From assembly GCF_002102175.1 (NCBI RefSeq), contig NZ_LQOX01000128.1, forward strand, positions 1-64,000: DNA of 64,000 bases. Reading direction: 5' to 3'. The position numbers and the translations under genes are program-made. Source of the DNA: Mycobacterium gastri. Lineage in GTDB: Bacteria; Actinomycetota; Actinomycetes; Mycobacteriales; Mycobacteriaceae. Position 1 is the first letter of the stretch. Each line of letters begins with the position of its first letter. Shown piece by piece: positions 52,357 through 61,209 of the stretch. The notes under the pieces were generated by a model. The model was not told where the DNA came from and ran no database searches. It worked only from the letters and a program-made list of their open reading frames with translations.

Positions 52357-53610
52357 ATGTGCATGGCCAGTGTGACTTCGCGGTGCTCACGTGCTGGTGC
52401 CGAGGCGCTGCGGCAGGGAGCGCAGCTCGCGGCTGACGCCAAAGACACCATCCGGTCCGCTGCCGTGCTGCTTCGGGGTTCGCCGTTCGCGCTCGGTTGG
52501 GTCGCGGGTTGGGTGTCCACAGAGTTTCCCCTGCACGTATTGACCGGACATGCGCTGTCTCGGGTGTCGCCCCGGGCGATCGGCCGATTCGGCACCGCCT
52601 GGGCGGCGCAGCGAGCGGACCTGGCGCTCACCGCGGCTCTCGAGGAGTCTTTTGGTCCGGACTTCCGTGACAGGGTGTCGCACCCGAGCAGGGATCCTTC
52701 CGCGTTCACCAGGCGGGGCAGCCTGCTGCCGTCGGGGCCTCGCCGCCGCTACGCGGCCCAGACCTCCGATATTTCGTACGGACCCGGTGGTCAGGCGCAT
52801 CTGCTCGACATCTGGCGGCGTCCCGATCTGGCGCCGGGGCGCCGTGCGCCGGTGCTGATCCAGGTTCCCGGGGGTGCGTGGGCGGTCAACGGCAAACGTC
52901 CGCAGGCGTACACGTTGATGAGCCGGATGGTGGAACTGGGTTGGATCTGTGTGTCGATCAACTACAGCAAAAGCCCGCGTTGCAGTTTCCCCGCACACGT
53001 TATCGACGTCAAAAGGGCGATCGCCTGGGTCCGGGAGAACATCGGTGACTACGGTGGCGACTCCGACTTCATCGCCCTCACCGGCGGGTCAGCCGGCGCG
53101 CACCTGGCTTCCCTGGCGGCGCTCACTCCCAACGATCCGATGTTTCAGCCCGGGTTTGAAAACGCCGACACGACAGTTCAGGCGGTCGCGCCATACTACG
53201 GCGTGTACGACTTCACCGACTTCGACAACTCTCACGAGATGATGCGGCCGTTCCTCGAGCATTTCGTGATGAAGACCCGCTATGCCGACGACCCCCAGCG
53301 ATTCAGGGAGGCTTCGCCGATTTCTTATGTGCACCGGGACGCGCCGCCCTTCTTCGTCCTGCACGGCGACAAAGATCCACTGGCGCCGTGCGCGCAAGCA
53401 CGGGCCTTCTGCGCGGCATTGCGCGGGGCGGGAGCTGCCACGGTGGCCTACGCCGAGCTCGCCAATGCCCATCACGCTTTCGACATCACCCCGACGGTCC
53501 GATCCCGGCTGGCGGCCAACGCCGTCGCTGATTTCCTCGGGGTTGTGTACGGTCGGCGGGCCAGCTCGTTGCTGAGTACGTTGGCCCTGCAGGCGACTCC
53601 AGCCAGCTGA
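52357..53610 (+). CDS. lipQ: Carboxylesterase LipQ (alpha/beta hydrolase, HSL-like)
   Basis: About 417 residues (421 in M. tuberculosis). The nucleophile is S245 in LTGGSAGAHLAS. The oxyanion-hole motif is the variant PGGAW rather than HGGG. The acid is in HGDKDPLAP and the base H in NAHHAFD. A hydrophobic N-terminal part (LRGSPFALGWVAGWV) could associate with membrane. I chose ATG 52357, with GAGGGG upstream; GTG 52348 or ATG 52363 are alternatives. Predicted to hydrolyse lipid esters. Confidence 0.9.
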   Translation: MCMASVTSRCSRAGAEALRQGAQLAADAKDTIRSAAVLLRGSPFALGWVAGWVSTEFPLHVLTGHALSRVSPRAIGRFGTAWAAQRADLALTAALEESFGPDFRDRVSHPSRDPSAFTRRGSLLPSGPRRRYAAQTSDISYGPGGQAHLLDIWRRPDLAPGRRAPVLIQVPGGAWAVNGKRPQAYTLMSRMVELGWICVSINYSKSPRCSFPAHVIDVKRAIAWVRENIGDYGGDSDFIALTGGSAGAHLASLAALTPNDPMFQPGFENADTTVQAVAPYYGVYDFTDFDNSHEMMRPFLEHFVMKTRYADDPQRFREASPISYVHRDAPPFFVLHGDKDPLAPCAQARAFCAALRGAGAATVAYAELANAHHAFDITPTVRSRLAANAVADFLGVVYGRRASSLLSTLALQATPAS

Positions 53611-53769
53611 ACTCACCGGACGTAAGCCGAACTCGCGCGCCGCCGGAGCTCTGGTCACAGCGGCTCTCCGGGCACCCGCGCGTACGTGTGGATCCTCACT
53701 TTCACCGCCGCTGCAACCGGACTAGCGTTGTGTCTGCATTTCGGTTGACGGTTCGACGCAGGAGGCTTG

Positions 53770-53832
53770 ATGGCGGTGACAGGGTTGGCGCGTCGAGTTA
53801 TCCGGTCCTGGTTGGGTCGTGATCATGGCTGA
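53770..53832 (+). CDS. Possible 20-codon leader peptide before the WS/DGAT gene
   Basis: ATG 53770 follows a perfect AGGAGG by 4 nt and opens a 20-codon frame (MAVTGLARRVIRSWLGRDHG) that ends at 53832, overlapping the start of the acyltransferase gene. The acyltransferase itself lacks a good ribosome site, so translation could be coupled through this basic peptide. It may instead be the true N-terminus separated by a frameshift. Confidence 0.45.
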   Translation: MAVTGLARRVIRSWLGRDHG

Positions 53833-55297
53833 GCCCGTCGAGACCGCTGCATTGTCCGACGAGCTCGGACCGGTTGACTATTTGTTGCATCGGGGCGAGG
53901 CCAATCCGCGCACCCGTTCGGGGATCATGGCGCTGGAACTACTCGACACCACGCCGGACTGGGACCGTTTCCGGACCCGCTTCGAAAATGCCTCCCGACG
54001 CGTGTTGCGGTTGCGGCAAAAGGTCGTCGTTCCGACGCTGCCGACCGCGTCGCCGCGTTGGGTGGTCGATCCCGACTTCAACCTCGACTTCCATGTGCGC
54101 CGGGTGCGCGTCGCCGAACCCGGCACGCTGCGCCAAGTATTCGATCTCGCCGAGGTGATTCTGCAGTCGCCGCTGGACATTTCACGGCCGCTGTGGACAG
54201 CCACACTGGTCGAAGGCTTGGCCGATGGCAAGGCCGCGATGCTTCTACATGTCAGCCACGCCGTCACCGACGGTGTCGGCGGTGTCGAGATGTTCGCCCA
54301 AATCTACGACTTGGAGCGGGAACCACCACCGAGGCCGACGCCACCACAACCCATTCCGCAGGATCTTTCGCCTAACGACTTGATGCGCGAGGGCATCAAC
54401 CATATGCCCATGGCCATTGTCGGCGGCCTTCTGGGCGCGCTGTCCGGGGCGGTGTCGGTGGCCGGGCGAGCGGTTCTGGATCCCGTCTCCACGGTGTCAG
54501 GAATCGTGAGCTACGCGATGTCGGGCGTTCGGGTGTTGAACCGCGCCGCCGAGCCCTCGCCGCTGCTGCGGCGGCGTAGCCTGACCACCCGCACCGAGGC
54601 GATCGACATCCGGCTCTCCGAACTGCACCGGGCCGCCAAGGCGGGTGGCGGGTCGATCAACGACGCCTACCTCGCGGGTCTGTGCGGCGCGCTGCGGCGT
54701 TACCACGAGGCCCACGGCCTGCCGATCAGCACCTTGCCGATGGCGGTGCCGGTGAACCTGCGGGCCGAAGGCGCTGCGGCCGGCGGCAATCAGTTCACCG
54801 GAGTCAACTTGGCGGCCCCGGTCGGCACCATCGATCCGGTGACCCGGATGAAGAAGATCCGGGCCCAGATGACGCAGCGCCGCGACGAGCCCGCGATGAA
54901 CATCGTCGGTTCCATCGCACCGGTGCTGAGTATCCTGCCCACAGCCGTCCTCGAAGGGATTACCGGTTCGGTAGTGGGCTCGGACGTGCAAGCCAGCAAT
55001 GTCCCGGTCTACCCCGGCGACACCTTCGTCGCCGGCGCAAAGATATTGCGGCAGTACGGTATCGGCCCGCTACCGGGTGTGGCCATGATGGTGGTGCTGA
55101 TATCGCGAGGCGGGTGGTGCACCATCACTGCGCGCTACGATCGGGCATCGGTGCGAAACGATGAGTTGTTTGCCCAGTGCCTGCTCGAGGCTTTCGACGA
55201 GATCCTGGCGCTGGCCGGTGAGCCGGCACCGCGCGCGATCCCGGCTTCCTTCGCCGCCCCGGCCGGTATGGCGTCTCGTTCGGTGTCGGGCTCATGA
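53825..55297 (+). CDS. Wax ester synthase/diacylglycerol acyltransferase (Rv2484c type)
   Basis: About 490 residues of the WS/DGAT family, which acylates diacylglycerol or alcohols with acyl-CoA to make storage lipid. The active-site motif reads SHAVTDG instead of HHxxxDG: the first histidine is serine, but the catalytic second one (H145) and D149 remain. NDAYLAGLCGALRRY near 280 and SNVPVYPGDTFVAGA near 393 are the other hallmarks. ATG 53825 is used; GTG 53819 is an alternative. The stop overlaps plsC by 4 nt, making one transcript with the phospholipid acyltransferases. Confidence 0.93.
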   Translation: MAEPVETAALSDELGPVDYLLHRGEANPRTRSGIMALELLDTTPDWDRFRTRFENASRRVLRLRQKVVVPTLPTASPRWVVDPDFNLDFHVRRVRVAEPGTLRQVFDLAEVILQSPLDISRPLWTATLVEGLADGKAAMLLHVSHAVTDGVGGVEMFAQIYDLEREPPPRPTPPQPIPQDLSPNDLMREGINHMPMAIVGGLLGALSGAVSVAGRAVLDPVSTVSGIVSYAMSGVRVLNRAAEPSPLLRRRSLTTRTEAIDIRLSELHRAAKAGGGSINDAYLAGLCGALRRYHEAHGLPISTLPMAVPVNLRAEGAAAGGNQFTGVNLAAPVGTIDPVTRMKKIRAQMTQRRDEPAMNIVGSIAPVLSILPTAVLEGITGSVVGSDVQASNVPVYPGDTFVAGAKILRQYGIGPLPGVAMMVVLISRGGWCTITARYDRASVRNDELFAQCLLEAFDEILALAGEPAPRAIPASFAAPAGMASRSVSGS

Positions 55298-57069
55298 GCA
55301 CCTCACAAGAGCAAGACGAACAGCGCAAGACCGGCAAGCCGGGCGGCGACCTGAGGTTGCCCGGGTCGGTGGCCGAGATCATGGCCAGCGCTCCCGGGCC
55401 GAAGGTCGGCGCGTTTTTCGATCTCGACGGGACGTTGGTCGCGGGCTTTACCGCCGTCATCCTCACCCAAGAGCGGCTGCGGCGCCGCGATATGGGTGTC
55501 GGTGAGCTGCTCAGCATGGTCCAGGCCGGTCTGAACCATACGCTGGGACGCATCGAGTTCGAGGATCTCATCATCAAGGCGTCTTCGGCGCTGCGGGGAC
55601 GGCAGTTGAGCGATTTGGAGGAGATCGGCGAGCGGCTGTTTCACCAGCGGATAGAGCCCCGGATCTATCCGGAAATGCGCGAACTGGTTCGGGCCCATAT
55701 GGCTCGTGGGCATACGGTGGTGCTCAGCTCGTCGGCGCTGACCATCCAGGTCGAACCGGTGGCCCGCTTCCTGGGCATCACCAATATGCTCACCAATAAG
55801 TTCCAGGTCAATGAAGATGGCTTACTCACCGGCGATGTGGTGCGGCCGATCTTGTGGGGGCCCGGCAAAGCCGCAGCGGTACAGCGTTTTGCGGCCGAGC
55901 GCGGCATCGACCTCAAGGACAGCTACTTCTACGCCGACGGGGACGAAGACGTCGCCCTGATGTACCTGGTCGGCAATCCGCGGCCGACCAACCCCGAAGG
56001 CAAGATGGCCGCCGTCGCCAAACGCCGCGGCTGGCCGATTCTGAAGTTCAACAGCCGCGGCGGTGTGGGTCTGCGACGGCAGTTGCGAACACTCGCCGGT
56101 TTCAGCACGATGTTCCCGGTCGCGGCCGGGGCGGTGGGTCTCGGTGTGCTGACCGGTAGCCGGCGGCGTGGGGTGAACTTCTTCACCTCCAACTTCTCCC
56201 AGTTGTTGCTCGCCACCAGTGGTGTACACCTGAATGTGATCGGGAAGGAAAACCTGACCGCGCAGCGTCCAGCGGTCTTTATCTTCAATCACCGCAACCA
56301 GGTTGACCCGGTTATCGCCGGAGCGCTGGTGCGCGACAACTGGGTTGGCGTGGGCAAGAAGGAACTGCAGAACGACCCGATCATGGGCACCCTCGGCAAG
56401 CTACTGGACGGAGTGTTCGTCGACCGCGACGACTCGGCGGCCGCGGTGGAGACGCTGCACACCGTCGAGGATCGCGCCAGAAAGGGGTTGTCAATCGTGA
56501 TCGCCCCCGAGGGCACCCGGTTGGACACCACCGAAGTCGGGCCCTTCAAGAAGGGGCCCTTCCGGATCGCGATGGCGGTTGGGATCCCCATCGTGCCCAT
56601 CGTGATTCGCAATGCCGAGATCGTCGCCTCCCGAAACTCCACGACGATCAATCCGGGCACGGTCGATGTCGCGGTATTTCCGCCGATCCCGGTCGACGGC
56701 TGGTCTCTCGACACACTCCCGGACCGCATTGCCGAGGTGCGCCAGCTGTATCTGGACACCCTGAAGAACTGGCCGGTCGACGAGCTGCCCGAAGTGGACT
56801 TGTTCGCAGAGCAAAAAGCGGCGAAGAAAGCACAGGCCGCGAAGAAGCAACCGGCCAAGAAGGCCCCGGCCAGAAGCGCGGCGAAGAAGCAACCAGCCAG
56901 GAAGGCTCCGGCCAAGAGCGCTGCCAAGAAGGCCGCGAAGACGACATCGGTCAAGGTGAATCCCCGCGAGTCGAAAGTCGCCGTCACCGATGGTGAGGTT
57001 CAACCGCCGAGCACCGACCAAGCCGATACGCCCGAATCGCCGAACTCTGGGCCCAAAGGACTGCCGTGA
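55294..57069 (+). CDS. plsC: Bifunctional HAD phosphatase / 1-acylglycerol-3-phosphate acyltransferase PlsC
   Basis: A 591-residue fusion. The N-terminal HAD domain (about 35-285) has the nucleophile motif FDLDGTL (D43, D45), SSSA near 150 and YADGDEDV near 212, as in SerB-like phosphatases. The C-terminal PlsC acyltransferase has NHRNQVD (H332, D337 region) in place of NHxSxxD, and APEGTR near 405. A lysine/alanine-rich tail with KKQPAKKAPA-type repeats (about 505-555) could bind membranes or nucleic acid. The pair of activities could make lysophosphatidate into phosphatidate and then diacylglycerol for the WS/DGAT. ATG 55294 and the stop each overlap neighbours by 4 nt. Confidence 0.94.
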   Translation: MSTSQEQDEQRKTGKPGGDLRLPGSVAEIMASAPGPKVGAFFDLDGTLVAGFTAVILTQERLRRRDMGVGELLSMVQAGLNHTLGRIEFEDLIIKASSALRGRQLSDLEEIGERLFHQRIEPRIYPEMRELVRAHMARGHTVVLSSSALTIQVEPVARFLGITNMLTNKFQVNEDGLLTGDVVRPILWGPGKAAAVQRFAAERGIDLKDSYFYADGDEDVALMYLVGNPRPTNPEGKMAAVAKRRGWPILKFNSRGGVGLRRQLRTLAGFSTMFPVAAGAVGLGVLTGSRRRGVNFFTSNFSQLLLATSGVHLNVIGKENLTAQRPAVFIFNHRNQVDPVIAGALVRDNWVGVGKKELQNDPIMGTLGKLLDGVFVDRDDSAAAVETLHTVEDRARKGLSIVIAPEGTRLDTTEVGPFKKGPFRIAMAVGIPIVPIVIRNAEIVASRNSTTINPGTVDVAVFPPIPVDGWSLDTLPDRIAEVRQLYLDTLKNWPVDELPEVDLFAEQKAAKKAQAAKKQPAKKAPARSAAKKQPARKAPAKSAAKKAAKTTSVKVNPRESKVAVTDGEVQPPSTDQADTPESPNSGPKGLP

Positions 57070-59456
57070 CCAAACCGGTCGCCGACGCCAGCGCAGTCCT
57101 CACTGCTGAAGACACGCTGGTGCTGGCTTCGATGGAGTCACCGGTGGAAATGCAGTTGATCATGCGTTGGCTGGATGAACAGCGGACCCGTAATCCCGAG
57201 GCGAAATTCGACGTTCTGAGGCTGCCGCCCCGCAATGCTTCACCGGCTGCGCTGACCGCACTTGCCGAGCAGCTCGGGTGCGGGCCCGAAGCTGACTCCG
57301 AATGTCTCGAGGACCGGTCGATTGTGCCGGTGCGGGTGTTCTGGCTGCCGCCACCGGATCGCAGCAGAGTGGCCAAGGTGGCAGGGCTGCTTCCCGGCCG
57401 GGATCCCTATCACCCCAACCCGCGTCAGCAGCGCCGCATTCTGCGCTCCGACCCGCGGCGGGCCAGGGTGGTGGCCGGGGAGGCCGCGACGGTCACCGAA
57501 TTGCGCCAGCAGTGGCGCGATACCACCGTCGGCGAGAACAAGCGCGATTTCGCCCAGTTCGTCACCCGAAGGGCAATCCTGGCGTTGGCACGTGCCGAAT
57601 ACCGGATCCTCGGACCGCAATACAAGTCTCCCCGGCTGATGAAGCCAGAGATGTTGGCGTCAGCGCGGTTTCGTGCCGGGCTGAAGCAAATACCCGGTGC
57701 CACGGTCGAAGAGGCCGGGAGAATTCTCGATGAACTGGCCACCGGTTGGAGCCAGGTGTCGGTAGACCTGATTTCCGTCCTCGGCAAGCTGATCAGCCGC
57801 GGGTTCGATCCCGAATTCGACTACGACGAATACCAAGTCGCGGCCATGCGCACGGCGCTGGAATCGCATCCGGCGGTCTTGCTGTTCTCCCATCGGTCAT
57901 ATATCGACGGTGCGGTGATACCGGTGGCCATGCAGGACAACAGGTTACCGCCGGTGCACATGTTCGGCGGCATCAACCTCTCCTTCGGCGTGATGGGTCC
58001 CCTGATGCGCCGTTCGGGGATGATCTTCATCCGGCGTAACATCGGCGACGATCCGTTGTACAAGTATGTGCTCAAGGAGTACGTCGGCTACGTCGTCGAG
58101 AAGCGCTTCAACCTGAGTTGGTCTATTGAAGGTACGCGGTCTCGCACCGGAAAGATGTTGCCGCCCAAGCTGGGACTGATGAGCTATGTGGCCGACGCCT
58201 ACCTTGACGGCCGCAGTGAAGACATTTTGCTGCAAGGGGTGTCGATCTGCTTCGACCAGTTGCACGAGATCGCCGAATACGCTGCCTACGCGCGCGGTGC
58301 CGAGAAGACCCCTGAGGGTTTCAGCTGGCTCTACCGGTTTATCAAGGCGCAGGGGGAGCGCAACTACGGCAAGATCTATGTCCGTTTCCCCGAAGCGGTT
58401 TCGATGCGACAGTATCTCGGCGAACCGAAGGGGACGCTAGCTCATGATCCGGCCGCGAAACGGCTTGCGCTGCAGAAGATGACGTTTGAGGTGGCGTGGC
58501 GGATATTGCAGTCGACGCCGGTGACCGCGACCGGGTTGGTGTCTGCGTTGCTGCTTACTACCCGCGGGACCGCGCTGACGCTCGATCAGCTGCACCACAC
58601 CCTGCAGGATTCACTTGACTACTTGGAGCGCAAGCAGACCCCGATGTCGACAAGTACGCTGCGGTTGCGTTCGCGCGAAGGAGTGCGCGCAGCGGTCGAT
58701 GCATTGTCCAACGGACACCCGGTCACCCGGGTGGACAGCGGCCGGGAACCGGTGTGGTACATAGCGCCCGACGATGAACTCGCGGCGGCGTTCTATCGGA
58801 ACTCGGTGATCCATGCTTTCTTGGAGACTTCGATCGTCGAATTGGCACTCGCCCATGCCCGGCATACCGACGGTGACCGCATGGCCGCTTTCTGGGTCCA
58901 GGCGATGCGGTTGCGCGATCTGCTGAAATTTGACTTCTACTTCGCCGACTCGGCAGCGTTTCGCGCCAACATCGCCGAAGAGATGGCCTGGCACCAAGAT
59001 TGGGAGCGCCAAGTCGCAGCAGGCGCCGACGGGATCGACGCGATCCTTTATGCCAAGCGGCCATTGATGTCGGATGCGATGTTGCGGGTGTTCTTCGAAG
59101 CGTATGAGATTGTCGCCGACGTGTTGCGTGACGCTCCTCCCGATATCGGGCAGAAGGAACTGACGGAGTTGGCGCTCGGAGTCGGCCGTCAGTACGTGGC
59201 CCAGTCACGGGTGCGCAGCAGCGAGCCGGTGTCGACGCTGCTGTTCGCCACTGCGCGCCAGGTTGCCGCCGACCAGAACTTGATCGCGCCGGCTCCGGAC
59301 CTGCTGGAACGCCGGATCGCTTTCCGGCGCGAACTGCGAAATATTCTGCGCGACTTCGACTACGTCGAGAAGGTTGCGCGCAACAAGTTCATCGCCCGCG
59401 AGTTCCAAGCGCGTCGGGGACACGCCGAAGAGAAGTCGTCGAGCACCGCCCAGTAG
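57066..59456 (+). CDS. plsB2: Glycerol-3-phosphate acyltransferase PlsB2
   Basis: A 796-residue membrane-associated enzyme that puts the first acyl chain on glycerol-3-phosphate. Acyltransferase motifs are FSHRSYID (H276, D281), MFGGINLSFGVMGPLMRRSGMIFIRRN, and SIEGTRSRTGK near 356. The large N- and C-terminal helical parts fit the PlsB family (789 residues in M. tuberculosis). GTG 57066 overlaps plsC. With the two upstream genes it forms a compact glycerolipid acylation operon. Confidence 0.95.
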   Translation: MTKPVADASAVLTAEDTLVLASMESPVEMQLIMRWLDEQRTRNPEAKFDVLRLPPRNASPAALTALAEQLGCGPEADSECLEDRSIVPVRVFWLPPPDRSRVAKVAGLLPGRDPYHPNPRQQRRILRSDPRRARVVAGEAATVTELRQQWRDTTVGENKRDFAQFVTRRAILALARAEYRILGPQYKSPRLMKPEMLASARFRAGLKQIPGATVEEAGRILDELATGWSQVSVDLISVLGKLISRGFDPEFDYDEYQVAAMRTALESHPAVLLFSHRSYIDGAVIPVAMQDNRLPPVHMFGGINLSFGVMGPLMRRSGMIFIRRNIGDDPLYKYVLKEYVGYVVEKRFNLSWSIEGTRSRTGKMLPPKLGLMSYVADAYLDGRSEDILLQGVSICFDQLHEIAEYAAYARGAEKTPEGFSWLYRFIKAQGERNYGKIYVRFPEAVSMRQYLGEPKGTLAHDPAAKRLALQKMTFEVAWRILQSTPVTATGLVSALLLTTRGTALTLDQLHHTLQDSLDYLERKQTPMSTSTLRLRSREGVRAAVDALSNGHPVTRVDSGREPVWYIAPDDELAAAFYRNSVIHAFLETSIVELALAHARHTDGDRMAAFWVQAMRLRDLLKFDFYFADSAAFRANIAEEMAWHQDWERQVAAGADGIDAILYAKRPLMSDAMLRVFFEAYEIVADVLRDAPPDIGQKELTELALGVGRQYVAQSRVRSSEPVSTLLFATARQVAADQNLIAPAPDLLERRIAFRRELRNILRDFDYVEKVARNKFIAREFQARRGHAEEKSSSTAQ

Positions 59457-59851
59457 CTGGCGGGACGGCGGCGCCGGGCCCGGCACTGAATCCGCGGGCG
59501 CAGTCCCGCGTCGCGGCAGTCGCACCAGTTCGTCCCGCTTGGCTCAAATCAGTGCATACCGTGGGGGCCACGTCGCATTGGTCGCAACTGTCACATGTGT
59601 CCCTGCGTCGGTCGACTCGCGATGTGCCCCGGCTCACTCGGAAATTCATGGTGACCACGAATGCGGCTGGTCAACGATGTCTTCTTGCGCAGCCTTGGAT
59701 GCCCGGCTCTGTTTTCGGCACACCTTGGCTCTTTTCGGCACGCCGATACCGCACCTTCGCTCAAACCGCTTGTGATGGCAGGCGTTCGGGGGATGTTTTA
59801 CGTGCTCACCGAATCGGCGGTCATGCCGCCGCATCGAGTGTGCAGTGACGG

Positions 59852-60020
59852 CTTTGACTGTGTATGCAGGGCGGGAATGCCCACGATCGGCCGCCCTGAC
59901 GGCACAGTCGGCGCCGCCAGCGCACAGTCGGCGCCTTCAGCCGCCGAGGCAACCGCATCAGCACGCGATTTCCATCTCCCCACACCGGGGCCGCAGCCCC
60001 ACGACCGCTCTGCGCGACAG
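59852..60020. repeat. Dispersed ~166-bp structured repeat, copy 2
   Basis: Matches 77-243 at about 87% identity. Here it is not preceded by the intron: the sequence GCAGTGACGG leads straight into CTTTGACTGTG. If the repeat is the intron's target, this is an unoccupied site. The hairpin arms GACTGTGT and GCACAGTC and the inner GGGCGG/CCGCCC pair are kept. Confidence 0.75.
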
Positions 60021-60458
60021 TTTTAGGGCCGGCCGTGCCGTGAATGAGGTTGTCGCGCAGGTGGGTACGCCGAGCCTCTGCCTCCGACAGAGGCCAGTGT
60101 TGCGGACGTGGCTATACAGCGATATGGACCGGAAGGCCCAACCAGCACAGCGCCCCGGGCCACCTGGAAGGCCCAACGGCGTGTTCTGGCTCTCGGTTCA
60201 GTGCACAATATTCGGCGCATCAGCAAGCGAATCCGCGATCAACGGACTGCAGCGACCCGGGTGCTGCGAATCGTGAGCTAACTCGGGTCGCAGCTGTCCC
60301 ACTGTTTGTGATTGGCTCCGGTACGCGTCTTGCCCGGCAAACAGCGACAAGTCAACGTGCACAACGGAATTACCGCTAATCGTCGGGCACGACTCATTGC
60401 GGGGCCGGTGGCGAGCGGGTGACTGGTGGGCAGTCGGGCCATGGCGATAGCGGGGCTG

Positions 60459-60477
60459 TTATCCCCAGTTATCCCCA
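60459..60477 (+). promoter_or_regulatory. Two DnaA-box-like direct repeats
   Basis: TTATCCCCA occurs at 60459-60467 and again at 60469-60477, one helical turn apart. Each differs from the TTATCCACA consensus at one base. They lie about 140 nt before the ssb paralogue. Regulation by DnaA is a possibility; a replication origin is not supported. Confidence 0.4.
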
Positions 60478-60616
60478 GTCCCGACCTTTTCCACTGGCCT
60501 ACCTCGCCCGGGGCCCCCCGGGGGCCCGTTTGTCACTGACTTGTCGGTGACCCGGGGCTCAATGGGCATCAGCACGAGCACCACCTCGCACGAATGGGAA
60601 AGGAATGTGGAGTCAC

Positions 60617-61132
60617 ATGTTTGAAACGCAGCTGACCGTCGTCGGTCACATCGTCAACGACCCTCAGCGCCGGAAGGTTGGCGACCAAGATGTCGTCAAG
60701 TTCCGGGTAGCCAGCAATTCACGCCGACGGACCAGCGACGGCGGTTGGGAGCCGGGCAACTCGCTGTTCATCACCGTCAACTGCTGGGGCAGGCTGGTCA
60801 GCGGCGTAGGCGCGGCGCTGGGCAAGGGCGCGCCGGTGATCGTGGTGGGCCACGTGTACACCAGCGAGTACGAGGATCGCGACGGCAATCGCCGGTCCTC
60901 GTTGGAGATGCGGGCGACGTCGGTCGGGCCAGACCTCTCGCGGGTTTTCGTGCGGATCGAGAAGCCCAGCTACACTGGCCCGAGTTCCGAGAACGCTCCG
61001 GCAGCCGGAATGACAGGGCAGTCCGGGATCGTCGTGAGCGACGACTACCTCGCGGCCCGGGTTGATCCCGTCCCGGACGCGGCTGCCGCCGAGAACGCCG
61101 CCGACCACACCGCGCTACCGCTGTCGGCTTGA
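60617..61132 (+). CDS. ssbB: Single-stranded DNA-binding protein paralogue (SsbB, Rv2478c type)
   Basis: About 171 residues. The OB-fold (about 1-115) is clear: FETQLTVVGHIVNDPQRRKVGDQDVVKFRVASNSRRR, then ITVNCWGRLVSGVGAALGKGAPVIVVGHVYTSEYEDRDGNRRSS. The C-terminus lacks the acidic DDDIPF tip of the essential SSB, so partner recruitment differs. It is the mycobacterial second SSB, thought to act under stress or in recombination. ATG 60617 follows GGAG by 4 nt; GTG 60605 is an alternative. The ettA gene follows after 77 nt. Confidence 0.93.
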   Translation: MFETQLTVVGHIVNDPQRRKVGDQDVVKFRVASNSRRRTSDGGWEPGNSLFITVNCWGRLVSGVGAALGKGAPVIVVGHVYTSEYEDRDGNRRSSLEMRATSVGPDLSRVFVRIEKPSYTGPSSENAPAAGMTGQSGIVVSDDYLAARVDPVPDAAAAENAADHTALPLSA

Positions 61133-61209
61133 TGCCGGTAGGCGGTGCCTAGGATGGTCGGCGGGATAACCCGGATAACCCGGCAAGACCAGAAAGGCAA
61201 TACCGCGGC

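Larger units (their letters stand above)
59457..60616. other. Gene-free 1.1-kb region
   Basis: I see no supportable gene. The open frames here have no family character or ribosome sites. Contents: a short repeated phrase TTTTCGGCACRCC near 59708-59746, the second copy of the dispersed repeat (59852-60020), two DnaA-box-like sequences (60459-60477), a GC-rich hairpin at about 60509-60530, and the ssb leader. In M. tuberculosis this interval is occupied by an insertion element, so it seems to tolerate insertions. Confidence 0.6.

Noticed and set aside
52034..52375. A frame with a GGAGG site that reads into the tRNA-Arg antisense strand.
   Set aside because: Most of its length is complementary to a tRNA gene.
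60509..60530. GC-rich hairpin considered as an intrinsic terminator.
   Set aside because: No run of T follows and it lies between genes on the same strand with other structure; terminator function is not supported.
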